DNA from: Sorghum bicolor | Lineage: Eukaryota; Streptophyta; Magnoliopsida; Poales; Poaceae | Assembly (NCBI RefSeq): GCF_000003195.3 | Contig: NC_012870.2 | Location: 29,132,477 to 29,196,476 of the forward strand | Reading direction: 5' to 3' | Length of the DNA: 64,000 bases | Shown: positions 12,553 to 22,260 of the stretch, piece by piece | How the letters are laid out: every line of letters begins with the position of its first letter | How positions within the stretch are numbered: position 1 is the first letter of the stretch | Translations under genes and position numbers: made by a program | Notes under the pieces: generated by a model | What the model was told of the DNA's origin: nothing | Seen by the model: only the letters and a program-made list of their open reading frames with translations | Databases searched by the model: none

Positions 12553-14134
12553 TTACCCGATGTTCCAGAACCGCATCATGGTTGTGATGTTGTCGTTCAT
12601 TGTTGTTGTATCTTGTCTCAGCTCTTCTACTGCAGCTGCATGGTCCTGGTTCTATTTTTGTTGCTCTTCCAGGAGTCTTCCATGTTCTGCTTGCGTGTTC
12701 TGGATGTCGAGGAGGGTGTTGTCGGTGCGAGTGAAGAAAGCACCGGCCTCTTGATAGTAGTCATTCGTGAAAGCGTAGGAGGCGTCGGAGTATCGTCCTG
12801 CATCAAATTGGGGCGGAGGTCTGGATCCTGAAGCTCCATATGGATCAGTGGAGTACCTGCCCGTATGAAAAGGCAAGTTTGTCCACTGGTCATCTTGGCT
12901 CTCCGGCCATGTCTCTTCTGTTGGCTCTTGTGGTTGCGCATGACGAACCCATGGGTCTCGAAGGACTCGAGGGTTGTAATCGCAATAATGCAGGTGCGCT
13001 GCTTCTTCTGGTCCAGGGTCAGCTCTATACCAGGTGCGTTCTCGGTTGGTGGTCACCCTTTCAGATGCCACTCGCTGTGGAGCTCTCTGGTTTACTGGTG
13101 TTGCTGCAAGCTCAATCAAAAGATTTTGCACAACGTATAGGCCAAGGTTGGGGTTAGGTTACCGAATCTTGCCTTTATCATCATATAGCATATACATTAC
13201 ATTTCCCTCTTTCTTTAACATCCGAGCTTGTCTAAATGTGTCATAGCCATGATAAATTCTTAACTCTTCTATGAAATCCAACAATGAGTTTTCTAGTAAG
13301 TGAAGATTAGTGGCTAGACGAGTGATAAGTGAAGTACATCCTACTAGTCCCTGAAGACTAGGTATACTAAGCCAATGTGAAACTAATAGTGTAACAGGTG
13401 AAGTGGGTACTTTACTAATAGCAGCATATAAAAGTTGTAGATCTCCTACTCTTACTTTCCTAATATCATCACGATAGAAAAGATTGTACCCAAGCCATTT
13501 GTGGAACATCCTAAGAGTGGGGTGCCATGTCACTGGTTCGGGCTTGACTATAAAAATTATCTCTAGATATTTCTCTCCAAAACTGGTGTCTCTCAAAATT
13601 GGGTAAATCGGAGTCAATGTTCAGGATGCATCTTGAAGAGAAACCAAGATGGTCGCTCAGCTCTCTCCAAGACAACGTAATTTCCTGTTTGAACATCCGA
13701 AAAACAATTCCCCCCTCATAGTATTGTAAAGTGCAAAGAAATTCGAGGGTGAGAAGACGAGAACCCAGCTCAGTTATATTCCAAAAATTTGTCCAACCCA
13801 TCATCTGAAAAATTAAGTCAAATTCAGTGTCCATACATGTTTCTTGTAGTAGGATTGGATCGAGAGTAGGGGTATGAATGAAATCTTTGTTCTTCAACTG
13901 CTGATAGACTTCCTTCTCCCTTTGGGTCTTCAGTCCAAGGTCTCCTATCTTGAGAAGGACCTTAACTTGCTGACCCGATGAAGATGACGGAGCTTGTGTG
14001 GGTGTCGGGTCGACGCTCATCTCTGATGGCTGTGAGGAGTGTCGGGATGAACTCCTTGTTCCAATGTTCTTGAGAGCCTTCCCTGCATTCTTCACCTTCT
14101 TAAACATCCTGCAAACAACAGTTGGCAAAAACAC
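12553..14134 (-). pseudogene. ATHILA ORF1-like extra gene of B, broken
   Basis: Minus-strand coding sequence from 14134 to a TAA at 12553-12555, about 527 codons, with a one-base frameshift near 13515 and in-frame stops at about 13159-13161 and 12649-12651. The N-terminal 50 residues are basic and Ser-rich. Next comes a conserved-looking core around 13600-13820 (LLTLEFLCTLQYY, IVFRMFKQE, LSDHLGFSS), which resembles the ATHILA ORF-1 family of Athila retrotransposons (EFL-x-x-L, I-x-FR pattern). The C-terminal part is Gln/Asp rich. Function of this family is not established. It lies downstream of gag-PR, where Athila elements carry their extra or env-like ORF, and is preceded by a promoter-like module (14429-14496). 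Confidence 0.55.
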
Positions 14135-14428
14135 AACTAGTGGAAAAATGTGAGATAAAATGTTAGTGATCAGCTGTCCGGGGTGTCAGTAGTCCAGGGG
14201 TTAATCGTTCAAGACAAGTTTCTATTTTGGTAGAGCCTCCCCCTAAACAACTTTTACTTCCGCTTAGACAACTACTTACTAGGTGATAATCACTCTCTCA
14301 AAAGAACTCCAACCTTCCCTTCCACTCTCCTCTTTCTCTCTACTCTCTTCTCTTCACTACAAGAACTCCTTCTCGGGAAACTGAGGCTTGTGTGGTTTTC
14401 TGGAGTGTTTGTGTGAAGAGAAGGGGAG

Positions 14429-14496
14429 CTGGAGGTGGCCTTTTATAGGAGGAAGAGGGGACAGGGCGGGCGCCCTTGGTAGGTGGGCGGGCGCCC
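14429..14496 (-). promoter_or_regulatory. Candidate internal promoter of the extra ORF in B
   Basis: On the minus strand a TATA box, CTATAAAAGGC (14438-14448), lies about 310 bp before the extra ORF. Just upstream are two copies of GGGCGCCCGCCC (14485-14496 and 14464-14475) with starts 21 bp apart, the same paired motif that sits upstream of the LTR TATA box. A pyrimidine/purine-rich leader follows. It looks like a second LTR-like promoter inside the element. Confidence 0.5.
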
Positions 14497-14977
14497 ACTT
14501 GTGATGCCCATCCTGGCTGCCCTCTCTCCACTTGCTTCCTTGTTTTGATCTTACGCAAAATAATGTTGTGTTGGTAGTGGTTGGACGGTGGAAAGATGTC
14601 AGGTGAGTGAAAACATGTTGGTGGATGAAATTATGTGATGGGATGTATGTGAGGTGAAGTGTATGACATGTGGGACCCAGGGAGTGTGGGTCATGCTTCT
14701 AGAAGGTTACTATAATTAAATATAATGCAAGAAAAATCTATGAGAATTGAAAATTGAAATGATAATGGAATATATATTTTTGTGCCTCCACAATAATTAA
14801 TAAATATGGGTTGTTACACACCACGAATATTATTTATATAGGGCTTTTTATTATTATAATAATGCTATGAATAAATGTGACTAATGCAAGAATTAATTAT
14901 ACAAGAATTTAAATATGAGAAAATTAATAATGCGAATAAATACTGATTTACCTCCCGACGAAGGTTTGGGATTTTTA
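14497..14977 (-). other. Non-coding spacer between gag-PR and the internal promoter
   Basis: AT-rich sequence with no supported gene, between the stop-proximal PPT-like tract of gag-PR and the promoter-like module. Confidence 0.5.
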
Positions 14978-14993
14978 GGTCCCCCAAGCTGGA
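14978..14993 (-). other. PPT-like tract after gag-PR of B
   Basis: Minus-strand TCCAGCTTGGGGGACC starts 12 nt after the gag-PR stop codon. It shares the 14-mer TCCAGCTTGGGGGA with the tract at 12521-12538 and with the internal tracts of A1, A2 and A3. Confidence 0.45.
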
Positions 14994-15005
14994 CCTCCAA
15001 TTCTT

Positions 15006-16961
15006 TTAATCTTCTGAGTTACCTTCCTCCGGAGATGGTGTCTCCAGTGGTTCTTCATGAACTTCCTTCACTGTAGAGTCTCTCTCTGGTCTGGGTTTGA
15101 ATGTGAAGTGTTCTTCTTGACCGTTTATGTTGAACTTGATTTCTCCATTTCCGACATCAATGTGGGCATTGGCAGTGCTCAGAAATGGCCTTCCAAGGAT
15201 GATGGACACTTTTGAGTCAGGACTCATGTCTAGTACTACAAAGTCTACTGGCACCAGGAAATCTCTGATCTTGACTGGAATGTTCTCGGCGATACCCAAC
15301 GGGTGTCGAACCGATTGATCCGCTAATTGCAAGCACATTGATGTTGGTTCTAGGGTCGCATGCTCAAGCTTTTTGTAGACTGATGCTGGCATCACACTGA
15401 CACTTGCTCCGAGATCACAAAGTGCATTGTTGAAGTGTTGGTTTCCGATTGAGCAATCAATAGTGGGGCATCCGGGGTCTTTCTTCTTCTTTGGTGGTTT
15501 ATTGAGGATGGCCGCACTACGTTCTTCTGTCAGCTTGATAACCTCAGTGGTGGGCAGTGGTCTCTTCTTGTTAAGAATATCTCTAATGTACTTTGCATAT
15601 GTAGGTACCTGTATGGCATCGAGCAGAGGTATGTTGACATATAATTTCTGAATGACCTCTACAAACTTACCAAACTGCTCATCCGACTGCAGTCCTCTGT
15701 TTCTTCTGGGAAATGGCAAATAGTTGGTGTCGTAAAAATCTTTCCTCATTTCTCTAGTTCTTGGTGGTTGTAGCAGATCTTCTGCTTCAACTGGGCTTTC
15801 TTCTTCTATCACTGCTGGTTGCACTGGTGCTGATGTTCTTTGTTTCTCTTTTGGGTATGGTGGATCTCTGGAAGCTTTGCCTCCTCTAGTAGTTATATTC
15901 TTTACCTGCTCAATGTTAGTAGCAACAGGCAGTGCAGCAGCTAATTTTATTAATTTAAGCTCTACCCTTTTATTAAGAGTGTTTTGCTCATCAAAGGCAG
16001 TTAGTAGAAAATCCATTTTATTGTGTATATCTTTTAGAGATGATTCATTTGTATCTAGCCTTTGTTTAACTTCATCATTAATTTTGGTTTGTTGAGCAAT
16101 TATCTCTTTTAATGAAAGTTGCTTGAAAGTATTACCTGAATTCATACCTTTGCTATTAGGTTGACTTGAAGTTGGTTGATATTTGTATGCTGTCTCAATG
16201 GCCCTTTGATCTTCTTTGAACTTGGCCCTCTGGTCAATCCAATGGAGCAAATTTTCCATCTTAGTTGATAATGCATTTACTTCTTCTGGTATTTCTTCAG
16301 TTTGATGACATTGTTGAGCTTTATCTTGGAACCAACTTTGGTTTTCTGCTATCTTATCCAAAAGTATCTCTGCTTTTCCAGTTGTAAGCTCGAAGAATGA
16401 TCCTTTAGCAGATGCATCTAGGCACTCACGAGCCATCTGGGTTAATCCATGGTAGAAGGTCTGCATAAGTAACCATGTGGCCATTCCATGGTGAGGACAT
16501 TCTGATATGTATCCTTGAAAACGCTCCCATGCTTCTGAAATGGCTTCTGTCTTCTGCTGTTGGAAACTGACAATATTTCCTCTTAAGGCAGTTGTTTTGC
16601 CTATAGGGAAAAACTTTGATAGAAAAGCATCTGACAAATTCATCCAGTTGTTGATGTTATCTTGATGAGTGTAGAACCACTTCCTCGCTTTTCCTTCTAG
16701 TGAGAATGGAAAAAGGCGAAGTAGTATGACGTCTTTGTCAACTCCGTTGATGTGGATTGTGCTTCCAATCTCTAAGAAATTCTGCAAGTGTGCACTGGCA
16801 TCTTCATGTGCCTTTCCACTGAATTGTGTAGCTTGTACCAAATTGATGAGGCTTGACTTGAGCTCAAACTCGGGTATTCCTTCTTCTACTGCAAATCTTG
16901 GACCGGTTGGAATGTTGTCAAGACTTGGAGCAGAGAATTCTTGCAAGGTCTTTTGTGCCAT
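15006..16961 (-). CDS. gag-PR: Gag-protease polyprotein of B (Athila type)
   Basis: An uninterrupted 651-residue frame. Residues about 20-215 are a plant retrotransposon gag capsid domain (FELKSSLINLVQ, LRLFPFSLEGKARKWFY, FFPIGKTTALRGNIVSFQQ, TFYHGL). A Lys/Gln-rich coiled-coil region follows. The last 150 residues are a retropepsin: CPTIDCSIG, the catalytic ALCDLGASVSVMP (DLG in place of DTG, as is usual in Athila/Tat), and VSIILGRPFLSTA. Gag would form the particle and the protease would process it. The frame stops without entering RT, and no RT occurs downstream. Start ATG 16961 follows a leader of about 300 nt after the PBS. The open frame suggests a fairly young copy. Confidence 0.85.
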   Translation of the reverse strand: MAQKTLQEFSAPSLDNIPTGPRFAVEEGIPEFELKSSLINLVQATQFSGKAHEDASAHLQNFLEIGSTIHINGVDKDVILLRLFPFSLEGKARKWFYTHQDNINNWMNLSDAFLSKFFPIGKTTALRGNIVSFQQQKTEAISEAWERFQGYISECPHHGMATWLLMQTFYHGLTQMARECLDASAKGSFFELTTGKAEILLDKIAENQSWFQDKAQQCHQTEEIPEEVNALSTKMENLLHWIDQRAKFKEDQRAIETAYKYQPTSSQPNSKGMNSGNTFKQLSLKEIIAQQTKINDEVKQRLDTNESSLKDIHNKMDFLLTAFDEQNTLNKRVELKLIKLAAALPVATNIEQVKNITTRGGKASRDPPYPKEKQRTSAPVQPAVIEEESPVEAEDLLQPPRTREMRKDFYDTNYLPFPRRNRGLQSDEQFGKFVEVIQKLYVNIPLLDAIQVPTYAKYIRDILNKKRPLPTTEVIKLTEERSAAILNKPPKKKKDPGCPTIDCSIGNQHFNNALCDLGASVSVMPASVYKKLEHATLEPTSMCLQLADQSVRHPLGIAENIPVKIRDFLVPVDFVVLDMSPDSKVSIILGRPFLSTANAHIDVGNGEIKFNINGQEEHFTFKPRPERDSTVKEVHEEPLETPSPEEGNSED

Positions 16962-17259
16962 AGCTTCAGCAATTGGTAGCTAGCTTCTTCTTCTCTAGAT
17001 TGCTTTGGTTCTGATGATGAAGAGTTGAATGTACCCAAAGTCAATCCTGTTATACCCTGTATAAAAATATAAACATAGAAAAACAACAGGGTGAACCTGC
17101 CAAAGCAGCGGTGCCTTGTTATGATTTCTCACTTAGTAGCTGTTTTTATGCAATTATTTCTCTATAGTCTAGTCTAATATTTTATGTGAATAACCTTGAT
17201 TGATTTTCTGGCTTCCCTTACCGTTCCTATTTATGACTTATTCCTGAGACTCGTATAAA

Positions 17260-17277
17260 TCCCCGGCAACGGCGCCA
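17260..17277 (-). other. Primer-binding site of B (tRNA-Asp)
   Basis: On the minus strand TGGCGCCGTTGCCGGGGA lies 8 nt after the 5' LTR end. It is complementary to the 3' end of plant tRNA-Asp(GUC), the primer type used by Athila-group elements. Confidence 0.8.
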
Positions 17278-17285
17278 GAAATGCT

Positions 17286-18791
17286 TGTTGACACTAGCTA
17301 ACACCACTTAGATACTAGGTTGTCATCCCTAGCATGGCGCCAGAGTGTACAAAGGTATTTATAAATGTAAAGGCTCTCTAGAAAATAATGTATTCTATCT
17401 GCAAGCGCACAGATAAAACACCTCATTGTAGCATTTCACCAGGATAAGTATTCCAGGTATCGTTATTTATAATTTTGCTCAAGGGATCTCAAGAAGATGA
17501 AATTAAATCAAGGGGCAAAATCTATCAAGGCATAGACTAGAGATAAACTTGCAAGAACATGATTACTAATGAGAAACTCGTCACACAGTCACATACTTTA
17601 GCAGGGGGTGAACCATAAAGATAATGATAACGAATTATAAGTTCATGGGTAGATAACACAGTGATTAGAAAATAGACTACTCCTCATATATGTAGGTGAT
17701 GTCGGATTAGCTAGAGAATGGATTCTAAGTTATCTACTAACTACTAAGTCATAATCTACTCTAGTTATCTACAAGATCATATATAGCATAAAAGACTCTT
17801 CATTCATGTAGACATTGATAAAGTAAATCAGAGCATCGCATGATTTACTCCACAATACCGGTTCTGCCTGTCCTATCAACGGAGGGTGGACTATATAAGA
17901 ATCAACGAAGCTGTCACTATCGCGAACTACCACACGACCCGGCCAATAGGATCATTTGCAGATAAATAACATCTAAGCACCACGCTCACATGTGATCTAT
18001 CACCTAACTCCCTCGCGTCAAGAGCTAAGCGCTTTGCAAACTTATACATAAACTCATTATCAATCATAACTATATCAAATATAGAACTAGAGCAAACTAA
18101 GAACATAATAATTAGAGACATAATGCAATTAGAACAAAGAATTAGAGAAAGATATGAATAATACCAATCTTTATTACCGAAGATCCGAATCCAGAGCGTA
18201 GTGCTCTACTTCTCTAATTGCTATCTAATCAACCTCTAAATTTGAAAGATTAGGGAGTAGCTAATTCTAATTCTCTGTGGGAGAGAAGCTCTAAACCCTA
18301 ACTTTGATGGCTACCTCTGAATAATGATTTCTCCTCCTCTCCTCCAGGGGCCAGGGGGTCTAGTTTTATAGTCCCCTCAAGTGAACGTGAGCCATTGGAT
18401 CAAACCGACATAGATTGTATGGTTTAGATTGATCCCTTAGGTCGGTGGAGTCTTGCCCCGAAGCAGAGTCCTGTTTGGAATCCAACCCTGGGCGAGCGCC
18501 CAAGGGGGGTGGGCGGGCGCCCTGCCCCCGAGCCCGAATCCCTTCTCGTTCGTTCCCGTGGCTTCTGGACCCTTCTAGATTGAGGAAAATTGCGCGGCAC
18601 GTAATTATCTCGTTGTAAACATGACATGTGGGCCTTCTCTCCATAATTCCTGATAAACCCCTGTAGAAATAGATAAACACCAAAACTCGTGGAATTCTGT
18701 CAGATAAAACCCTAATTCTAGATGTTTGTTTCATATTGATCCTTTTCATGTTTATTTGATTATTAATTTTAGTACTTAAGGACCGTCAACA
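17286..18791 (-). repeat. 5' LTR of B
   Basis: This 1,506-bp LTR begins TGTTGACGGTCC (at 18791 going down) and ends GTGTCAACA (17286). The paired GC motif is at 18511-18522 (intact) and 18490-18501 (one G-to-A change), followed by a TATA box near 18364-18371. Confidence 0.88.
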
Positions 18792-19313
18792 ACTTGTTTC
18801 TCTGGATCCATGGTTTGACTATGCAATAAATGTCTTGTAAGTATGTATTAGCTGTCTCCCACCTATGAGCTCCAGATATCAAAACCTTATTAGAGTAGGG
18901 TGAGAGAGAAGGCAATATCACTATGCCTCATACCAAAAATACCACATACTTTGAGAGAAGGCATATACCATTACTGCATTGGAAAGGATCTAGAAATACC
19001 ACAAAAGAGAGACTAGAGAGAGAGTCATACAAGGAATCTCTGAGTTTTATTTGAAAATCTGCAAAAACTCCAGAGCTATAGCTGATCAAGAATAAGAGAC
19101 ATGGCGCTTGACTTGACCGTTCTATCTTTTAACTGCTCAAGACTCAAGTGACGGTTACAAGCCCCATGGTGAAAGGTAAAATGAGTAAGTTTTAAGTCTT
19201 AACAGTTTATTCTAACTCAGAGATGAGATCTTACTTTTAAGGCATGAAACCACTGCAGAAACTCTTGGGTTCATCCTTGCTCAGGGACGAGCAAGAGGTA
19301 AACTTGGGGGAGT
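18792..19313 (+). other. 3' untranslated tail and PPT of A1
   Basis: This continues A1 beyond the B insertion and matches the complement of 44093-44640 of A3. It ends with the polypurine tract AACTTGGGGGAGT (19301-19313), directly before the LTR. No ORF is supported. Confidence 0.65.
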
Positions 19314-20327
19314 TGTTGACGGTCCTTAAGTACCAAATATAATCATCAAATAAATAAAGAAAAGGATCCAAATGCAACCAACACCCAGACTTAGGGTTTT
19401 ATCAGAATTCCACGAGTTTTGGTGTTTGTCTATTTCTGCAGGGGGTTATGAGGAAATATAGAGGAAAGGCCCACACGTCGGGTTTACATAGAGATATTAA
19501 CGTGCCGCACAATTTTCTGTCATCTAGAAGACTCCAGAAGCCACGGGAACGAACAGGAGGCCGAACGGCCCCGGGGGCAGGGCGCCCACCCTCCCCCTTG
19601 GGCGCCCGCCCTGGTACAAGCACCAATCACAGAATGGAGTACACCATTACAAAGATCTCGTCGAGTTGATCGAAATGCATATATTATTTGCTATATTTGG
19701 AGTTCGGAATCAAGAGATATTAATAAAAGAAGGACTCCACATAAAAGAGCTACGAGATTAATTGGGCCCAAATCAGATATTGGTCCATTAAGGCCTATGT
19801 GCATTTTAATGAGATATGGTGGAAAGTTTAGTACCACATCGCCTGCTGAACCAAAAACGCACAAAGGAGGAGGACTATATAAGCAAGGCCCCTGGCCCCT
19901 GGAGGAGAACAAGTTCATCATAGAGTTGAGAGGTGCCCTCGAAGGAATACCTCTCCTCTAAATAAAATTTCTTTTAGGCTTAGCATCCAATGTGAGTAGA
20001 ATTAGATCTTCTAGTTTCTACTATATTGAGAGAGATAGAGTGGAGGTGTAGATCGGAGGAATCCCGGCCTATCGGTGTCTACTCCGAGGTTGTACCTGCG
20101 GGATCAAGTCTCCTAAGTCCTAACCCGAGGCTTGCTCCTAGGATTCTTCACTAATTCGACTTCTAATTATAGTAAGTTCTTGTTTTATTATTCTTTGGTT
20201 TATGAGTTTACTTTAATCTCCTCCGGTTGAGTATTAGAGTAATCATTGCTAGCATAAACGTAGTGTTTAGGCTAGGGTACTCATAGATTTCCCCTGACTA
20301 GCTGGACCGTGGTAGTAGCGAGGAAAG
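19314..20327 (+). repeat. Truncated 3' LTR of A1
   Basis: Starts TGTTGACGGTCC. Matches the A3 LTRs (complement of 42698-44077) up to about 20325, where A2 starts. GC motifs are at 19580-19591 (one change) and 19600-19611; TATA (TATATAA) is at 19876-19882. The missing U5 end was not found elsewhere in the window. Confidence 0.8.
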
Positions 20328-21628
20328 TGTTGACGGTCCTTAATGCTCACATTTAACTATCAACTAATCATGGAAAAGGATCTAAATGGAACCAACACCT
20401 AGACTTAGGGTTTTATCTGACAGAATTCCACGAGTTTTGGTGTTTGTCTATTTCTGCAGGGGGTTATCAGGAAATACGGAAGAAAGGCCCACATGTCGGG
20501 TTTACATAGAGATATTAACGTGCCGCGCAATTTTCTACCATCTAGAAGACTCCAGAAGCCACGGGAACGAACGGGAGGCCGATCGGGCTCGGAGGCAGGG
20601 CGCCCGCCCAACTCTCCTGGGCGCCCGCCCAGCTACAGTGTCCAATTCGGACCCGTTTCGCGTATTATGCTCCACCGACCTAAAGGATCAAGGAAAACCG
20701 TGCGATCAATGTCGGTTTGATCCGATGGCCCAGATTCACTTGAAGGGACTATAAAACCAGACCCCCCTGGCCCCTGGAGATCATACCTCTTCTACAGAAT
20801 CAAAGCTAGGGTTTCAATTCTTCATCCAAGTAGAGAGGATCCCTCTAGTTCTTCTAGTTCTACCTCTAGTTCATCTAGATCTAGTTCTAGTTCATCTAGT
20901 TCTAGTTCTAGTTCATCTAGTTCTAGTTCTAGTTCCTCTAGTTCTAGTTCTAGTTAGTTCTAGTTGTAATCTAGAAAATAGGGAGAGAGAAGAGGAGAGC
21001 GGAGGAGGAGCCGAATCTGTCGGATCTTCCTCAACATTATACTTTTGCAGCAATTGGTTCGTTCTTCATCGTTCACCAGGTTCTTCAACTCATAACTCCT
21101 GAGTTCTCTAATTACTTTTATTTACATTCAAGTTATTTATTGGATTCCCACTTGCATCAAGTGCTCTAGTCTTTGAAACATTAGAGTAGTAATTAAAAGA
21201 TTAGACGTGGTGTTTAGTCTTGCGATTACCTCGAATTGCACCCAATCCTGCGGATTGTTGTGGTAGCCTTAGGGTAGTGACAGCCCTAACGGTCGACGTA
21301 TTCCACCTCGTTCGGATCGGTGTTTGTAGGACCGTAGTCGGAGCTTCCTAGCCCCCTTCTCATCTCTTTCTGTGGTTAGTGTTCTGATGTCCCGAAATAG
21401 ATAATCTTGAAGTAATTCTTGATTCTTAGATCAACTAGAGAACTCTCAGGAAACTTCCTCTCTTCCCACCAAAAATAATTATATAGTTATCCTTGGGCGA
21501 TCTTGGATCTTAATTAGTACACTCACGTTCTCTGTGGAAAATCGATACTCTGGAATACTCCCGGGTGAAAGCTACATCGGTATCCGTGCACTTGCGGATT
21601 TTTCTGTTTGCGTTTAAAATACCCAACA
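20328..21628 (+). repeat. 5' LTR of A2
   Basis: A 1,301-bp LTR, TGTTGACGGTCC...ATACCCAACA. GC motifs are at 20598-20609 and 20619-20630; the TATA box CTATAAAA is at 20749-20756. Its first 300 bp resemble the other A/B LTRs, but its R/U5 part is different and contains a CTAGTT repeat. Confidence 0.82.
20843..20967 (+). repeat. CTAGTT-type simple repeat in the A2 LTR
   Basis: About 125 bp of imperfect CTAGTT hexamers, with TCATCTAGTT and TCCTCTAGTT variants, about 90 bp downstream of the LTR TATA box and therefore in the presumed transcript leader. Confidence 0.85.
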
Positions 21629-21635
21629 AGCTTTC

Positions 21636-21653
21636 TGGCGCCGTTGCCGGGGA
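21636..21653 (+). other. Primer-binding site of A2 (tRNA-Asp)
   Basis: TGGCGCCGTTGCCGGGGA, 7 nt after the LTR end; a perfect match to the tRNA-Asp type seen in B and A3. Confidence 0.8.
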
Positions 21654-21746
21654 ACGGTAGCTGTGCTAGTTTCGAACCAAGTCGTCCGTGTATCCTTTTT
21701 CTTTTCCTTTTTTACCACACTCACCTTATCACTTTCACCATACCAC

Positions 21747-21959
21747 ATGGATTTCACTCTAAGCATTAATGAGCATGGAATTTATTTCATAGCCACTTCA
21801 CTTACTCCATGCTCATATGCAACATCTTCACAATCCATTGGTCTCTCCAACATCACCACATTCGAGATCTCCAACCCCCACTTCCATTCTATTTATAAAA
21901 ACTTTAAAATGGCGGTTGTCGATGCATATGTCTATAATAAATATTGCAGATCTCGTTGA
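21747..21959 (+). CDS. Short leader ORF of A2 (family-specific, unknown)
   Basis: A 70-residue frame shortly after the PBS. Its last 60 residues (CSYATSSQSIGLSNITTFEI... ending YVYNKYCRSR) match the C-terminal part of a longer broken frame in A3 (60886-61813), sharing the stop position. I recognise no family. It lies where gag would start but is far too short. It may be the remnant of the longer A3-type leader ORF after an internal deletion. Whether it is translated is unknown. Confidence 0.4.
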   Translation: MDFTLSINEHGIYFIATSLTPCSYATSSQSIGLSNITTFEISNPHFHSIYKNFKMAVVDAYVYNKYCRSR

Positions 21960-22227
21960 GTTGATCTTGATATAGGTCAGAGTTGGAGGGGAAACCACTT
22001 CGCTGACATAAATTAATGGTTTCCCAAGGACAAGCTTAGTGTCCTAAAACAAGCAGTGATCAGATCGTGACATAAGCTTTTAATTATTTGCAACACTACC
22101 TTGTGTATTGAGCATATAAGGATAATTGTAAAAAAAAATTCCTTCGGGTATTCTTGTCACTAACCTTTCTATGATTGGAGCAAGAAGATCGGATGAATGA
22201 CAAGCACAAGGTATGAATTCATCCAAA

Positions 22228-22260
22228 CTTGAATTTTGCAAAATTCAAGCTTGGGGGAGT
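22228..22260 (+). other. Perfect palindrome abutting a PPT-like tract (A2)
   Basis: A 22-bp perfect palindrome (arms CTTGAATTTT / AAAATTCAAG around GC, 22228-22249) overlaps CAAGCTTGGGGGAGT (22246-22260). The same arrangement occurs in A3 at 60605-60637 on the other strand. Confidence 0.6.

Larger units (their letters stand above)
9892..18791 (-). mobile_element. B: complete non-autonomous Athila-type gypsy element
   Basis: An 8,900-bp element on the minus strand, flanked by the direct repeat ACTTG (9887-9891 and 18792-18796). It has LTRs at 17286-18791 (5') and 9892-11013 (3'), a PBS matching the 3' end of plant tRNA-Asp, and a PPT at 11014-11028. It codes gag-protease and, further downstream, an ATHILA-ORF1-like gene, but no RT, RNase H or integrase, so it would need a helper. 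LTR ends are TGTTGACGG...GTGTCAACA. It is inserted in A1. Confidence 0.88.
6926..20327 (+). mobile_element. A1: Athila-like non-autonomous gypsy element, 3' part
   Basis: Plus-strand retroelement whose 5' part was separated by the CACTA insertion. It comprises 6926-9891 (untranslated sequence, then a protease remnant), an inserted element B (9892-18791), the 3' untranslated tail 18792-19300, a PPT (19301-19313) and a truncated 3' LTR (19314-20327). It is collinear with A2 (22787-25650) and with A3 on the opposite strand. No gag, RT or integrase is visible. The spans 6926-7499 and 8761-9891 hold AT-rich non-coding sequence only. Confidence 0.75.

Noticed and set aside
12505..13246. Plus-strand frames opposite the extra ORF of B as an antisense gene like that of C elements
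   Set aside because: Several short overlapping frames with no domain and no conserved splice plan; they mirror the minus-strand ATHILA-like sequence.
17260..17277. tRNA-Asp gene fragment
   Set aside because: Only the 18-nt 3' end complement is present, directly next to an LTR; it is a primer-binding site. The same holds at 21636, 36887 and 61901.
20843..20967. Short regular repeats as a possible CRISPR-like array
   Set aside because: Simple hexamer repeat without spacers, in a plant retrotransposon LTR.
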